From positions 1 through 5,556 of the forward strand of contig LSKJ01000625.1 of NCBI GenBank assembly GCA_001557035.1: a stretch of DNA of 5,556 bases, in the 5' to 3' direction. Within the stretch, counting starts at the first letter, position 1, and each line of letters begins with the position of its first letter. The notes beneath the pieces are model-generated. The model saw only the letters and a list, made by a program, of their open reading frames with translations. It was not told where the DNA came from and did not search any database. Origin of the DNA: Rhodospirillaceae bacterium CCH5-H10 (GTDB lineage Bacteria; Pseudomonadota; Alphaproteobacteria; Reyranellales; Reyranellaceae). This document shows, in pieces, positions 5,378 through 5,556 of this stretch. Position numbers and translations under genes: made by a program.

Positions 5378-5556
5378 GTGATCTCGCTCAACCGGGTCAC
5401 ACGCATCTTCAACAGCCGTGACGGTGACCAGGTCACGGCGCTGCAGGACGTATCCCTCGAGATCGGCCGCAACGAATTCATCACGCTGGTCGGTCCGTCG
5501 GGCTGCGGCAAGTCCACCCTGCTGCGCATCGTGGCGGGCCTGATCCTGCCCACGGC
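5378..5556 (+). CDS. ABC transporter ATP-binding protein, N-terminal part (runs off the right edge)
   Basis: An open frame of 59 codons starts at GTG 5378 and is still open at the window end. The first residues, [10 protein letters not shown], end in an aromatic A-loop position. They are followed by [11 protein letters not shown] and a perfect Walker [10 protein letters not shown] (residues 39-47), then LLRIVAGL and the start of a typical linker. This is the pattern of the cytoplasmic ATPase of nitrate/sulfonate/taurine-type importers (SsuB/TauB-like), matching the NMT1-type binding protein upstream. The GTG start is supported by GGAG at 5367-5370, seven bases before it. The gene begins 12 bases after the binding-protein stop, so the two are almost certainly co-transcribed. 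Walker B, the signature motif and the permease gene lie outside the window. Confidence 0.92.
   Translation, partial: MISLNRVTRIFNSRDGDQVTALQDVSLEIGRNEFITLVGPSGCGKSTLLRIVAGLILPT

Noticed and set aside
5424..5436. Palindrome GTGACC-A-GGTCAC near the start of the ATPase gene.
   Set aside because: It lies inside coding sequence in the variable loop before the conserved ABC core, and is explained by ordinary codons. Six-base arms in GC-rich DNA are expected by chance.

Overview
The window is GC-rich, with strong G/C preference at third codon positions and long spurious open frames antisense to the real genes. Gene content (a benzoylformate-decarboxylase-like ThDP enzyme, a PepSY-like secreted protein, a YqaA-type membrane protein and an NMT1/THI5-type ABC transporter) fits a soil or water alphaproteobacterium, perhaps near the Reyranella/Bradyrhizobium range. 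That assignment is an inference from gene style, not from a marker gene.

Layout, left to right. (1) Positions 1-105, minus strand: the first codons of a secreted protein whose body lies outside the window. (2) 158-1606, plus: a 12-TM amino acid permease of the APC superfamily, divergent from (1). (3) 1609-3213, minus: a complete 534-residue ThDP-dependent 2-oxo-acid decarboxylase, convergent with the permease and only 2 nt from it. (4) 3369-3698, minus: a 109-residue exported PepSY-like protein. A strong hairpin at 3309-3339 separates it from the decarboxylase gene. (5) 3699-3844: a divergent intergenic region with a small perfect inverted repeat. (6) 3845-4300, plus: a YqaA/DedA-like inner-membrane protein. 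(7) 4367-5365 and 5378-end, plus: the substrate-binding protein and the start of the ATPase of an ABC importer. Its permease gene presumably follows beyond the right edge.

Functionally this reads as ordinary chromosomal metabolic and transport DNA. The clearest cooperative unit is the ABC operon. The amino acid permease and the 2-oxo-acid decarboxylase could both serve amino-acid or aromatic-acid catabolism, but they are convergent and not an operon. I found no tRNA or rRNA gene, CRISPR array, insertion sequence, phage gene or toxin-antitoxin pair, and no sign of a new multi-gene system. The most interesting point is the decarboxylase active site. It keeps Ser26, Glu47 and His70 of Pseudomonas benzoylformate decarboxylase at identical numbering, but has Tyr for catalytic His281 and Ile for pocket Ala460, so its substrate may not be benzoylformate. 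Every intergenic stretch is under 160 bases.
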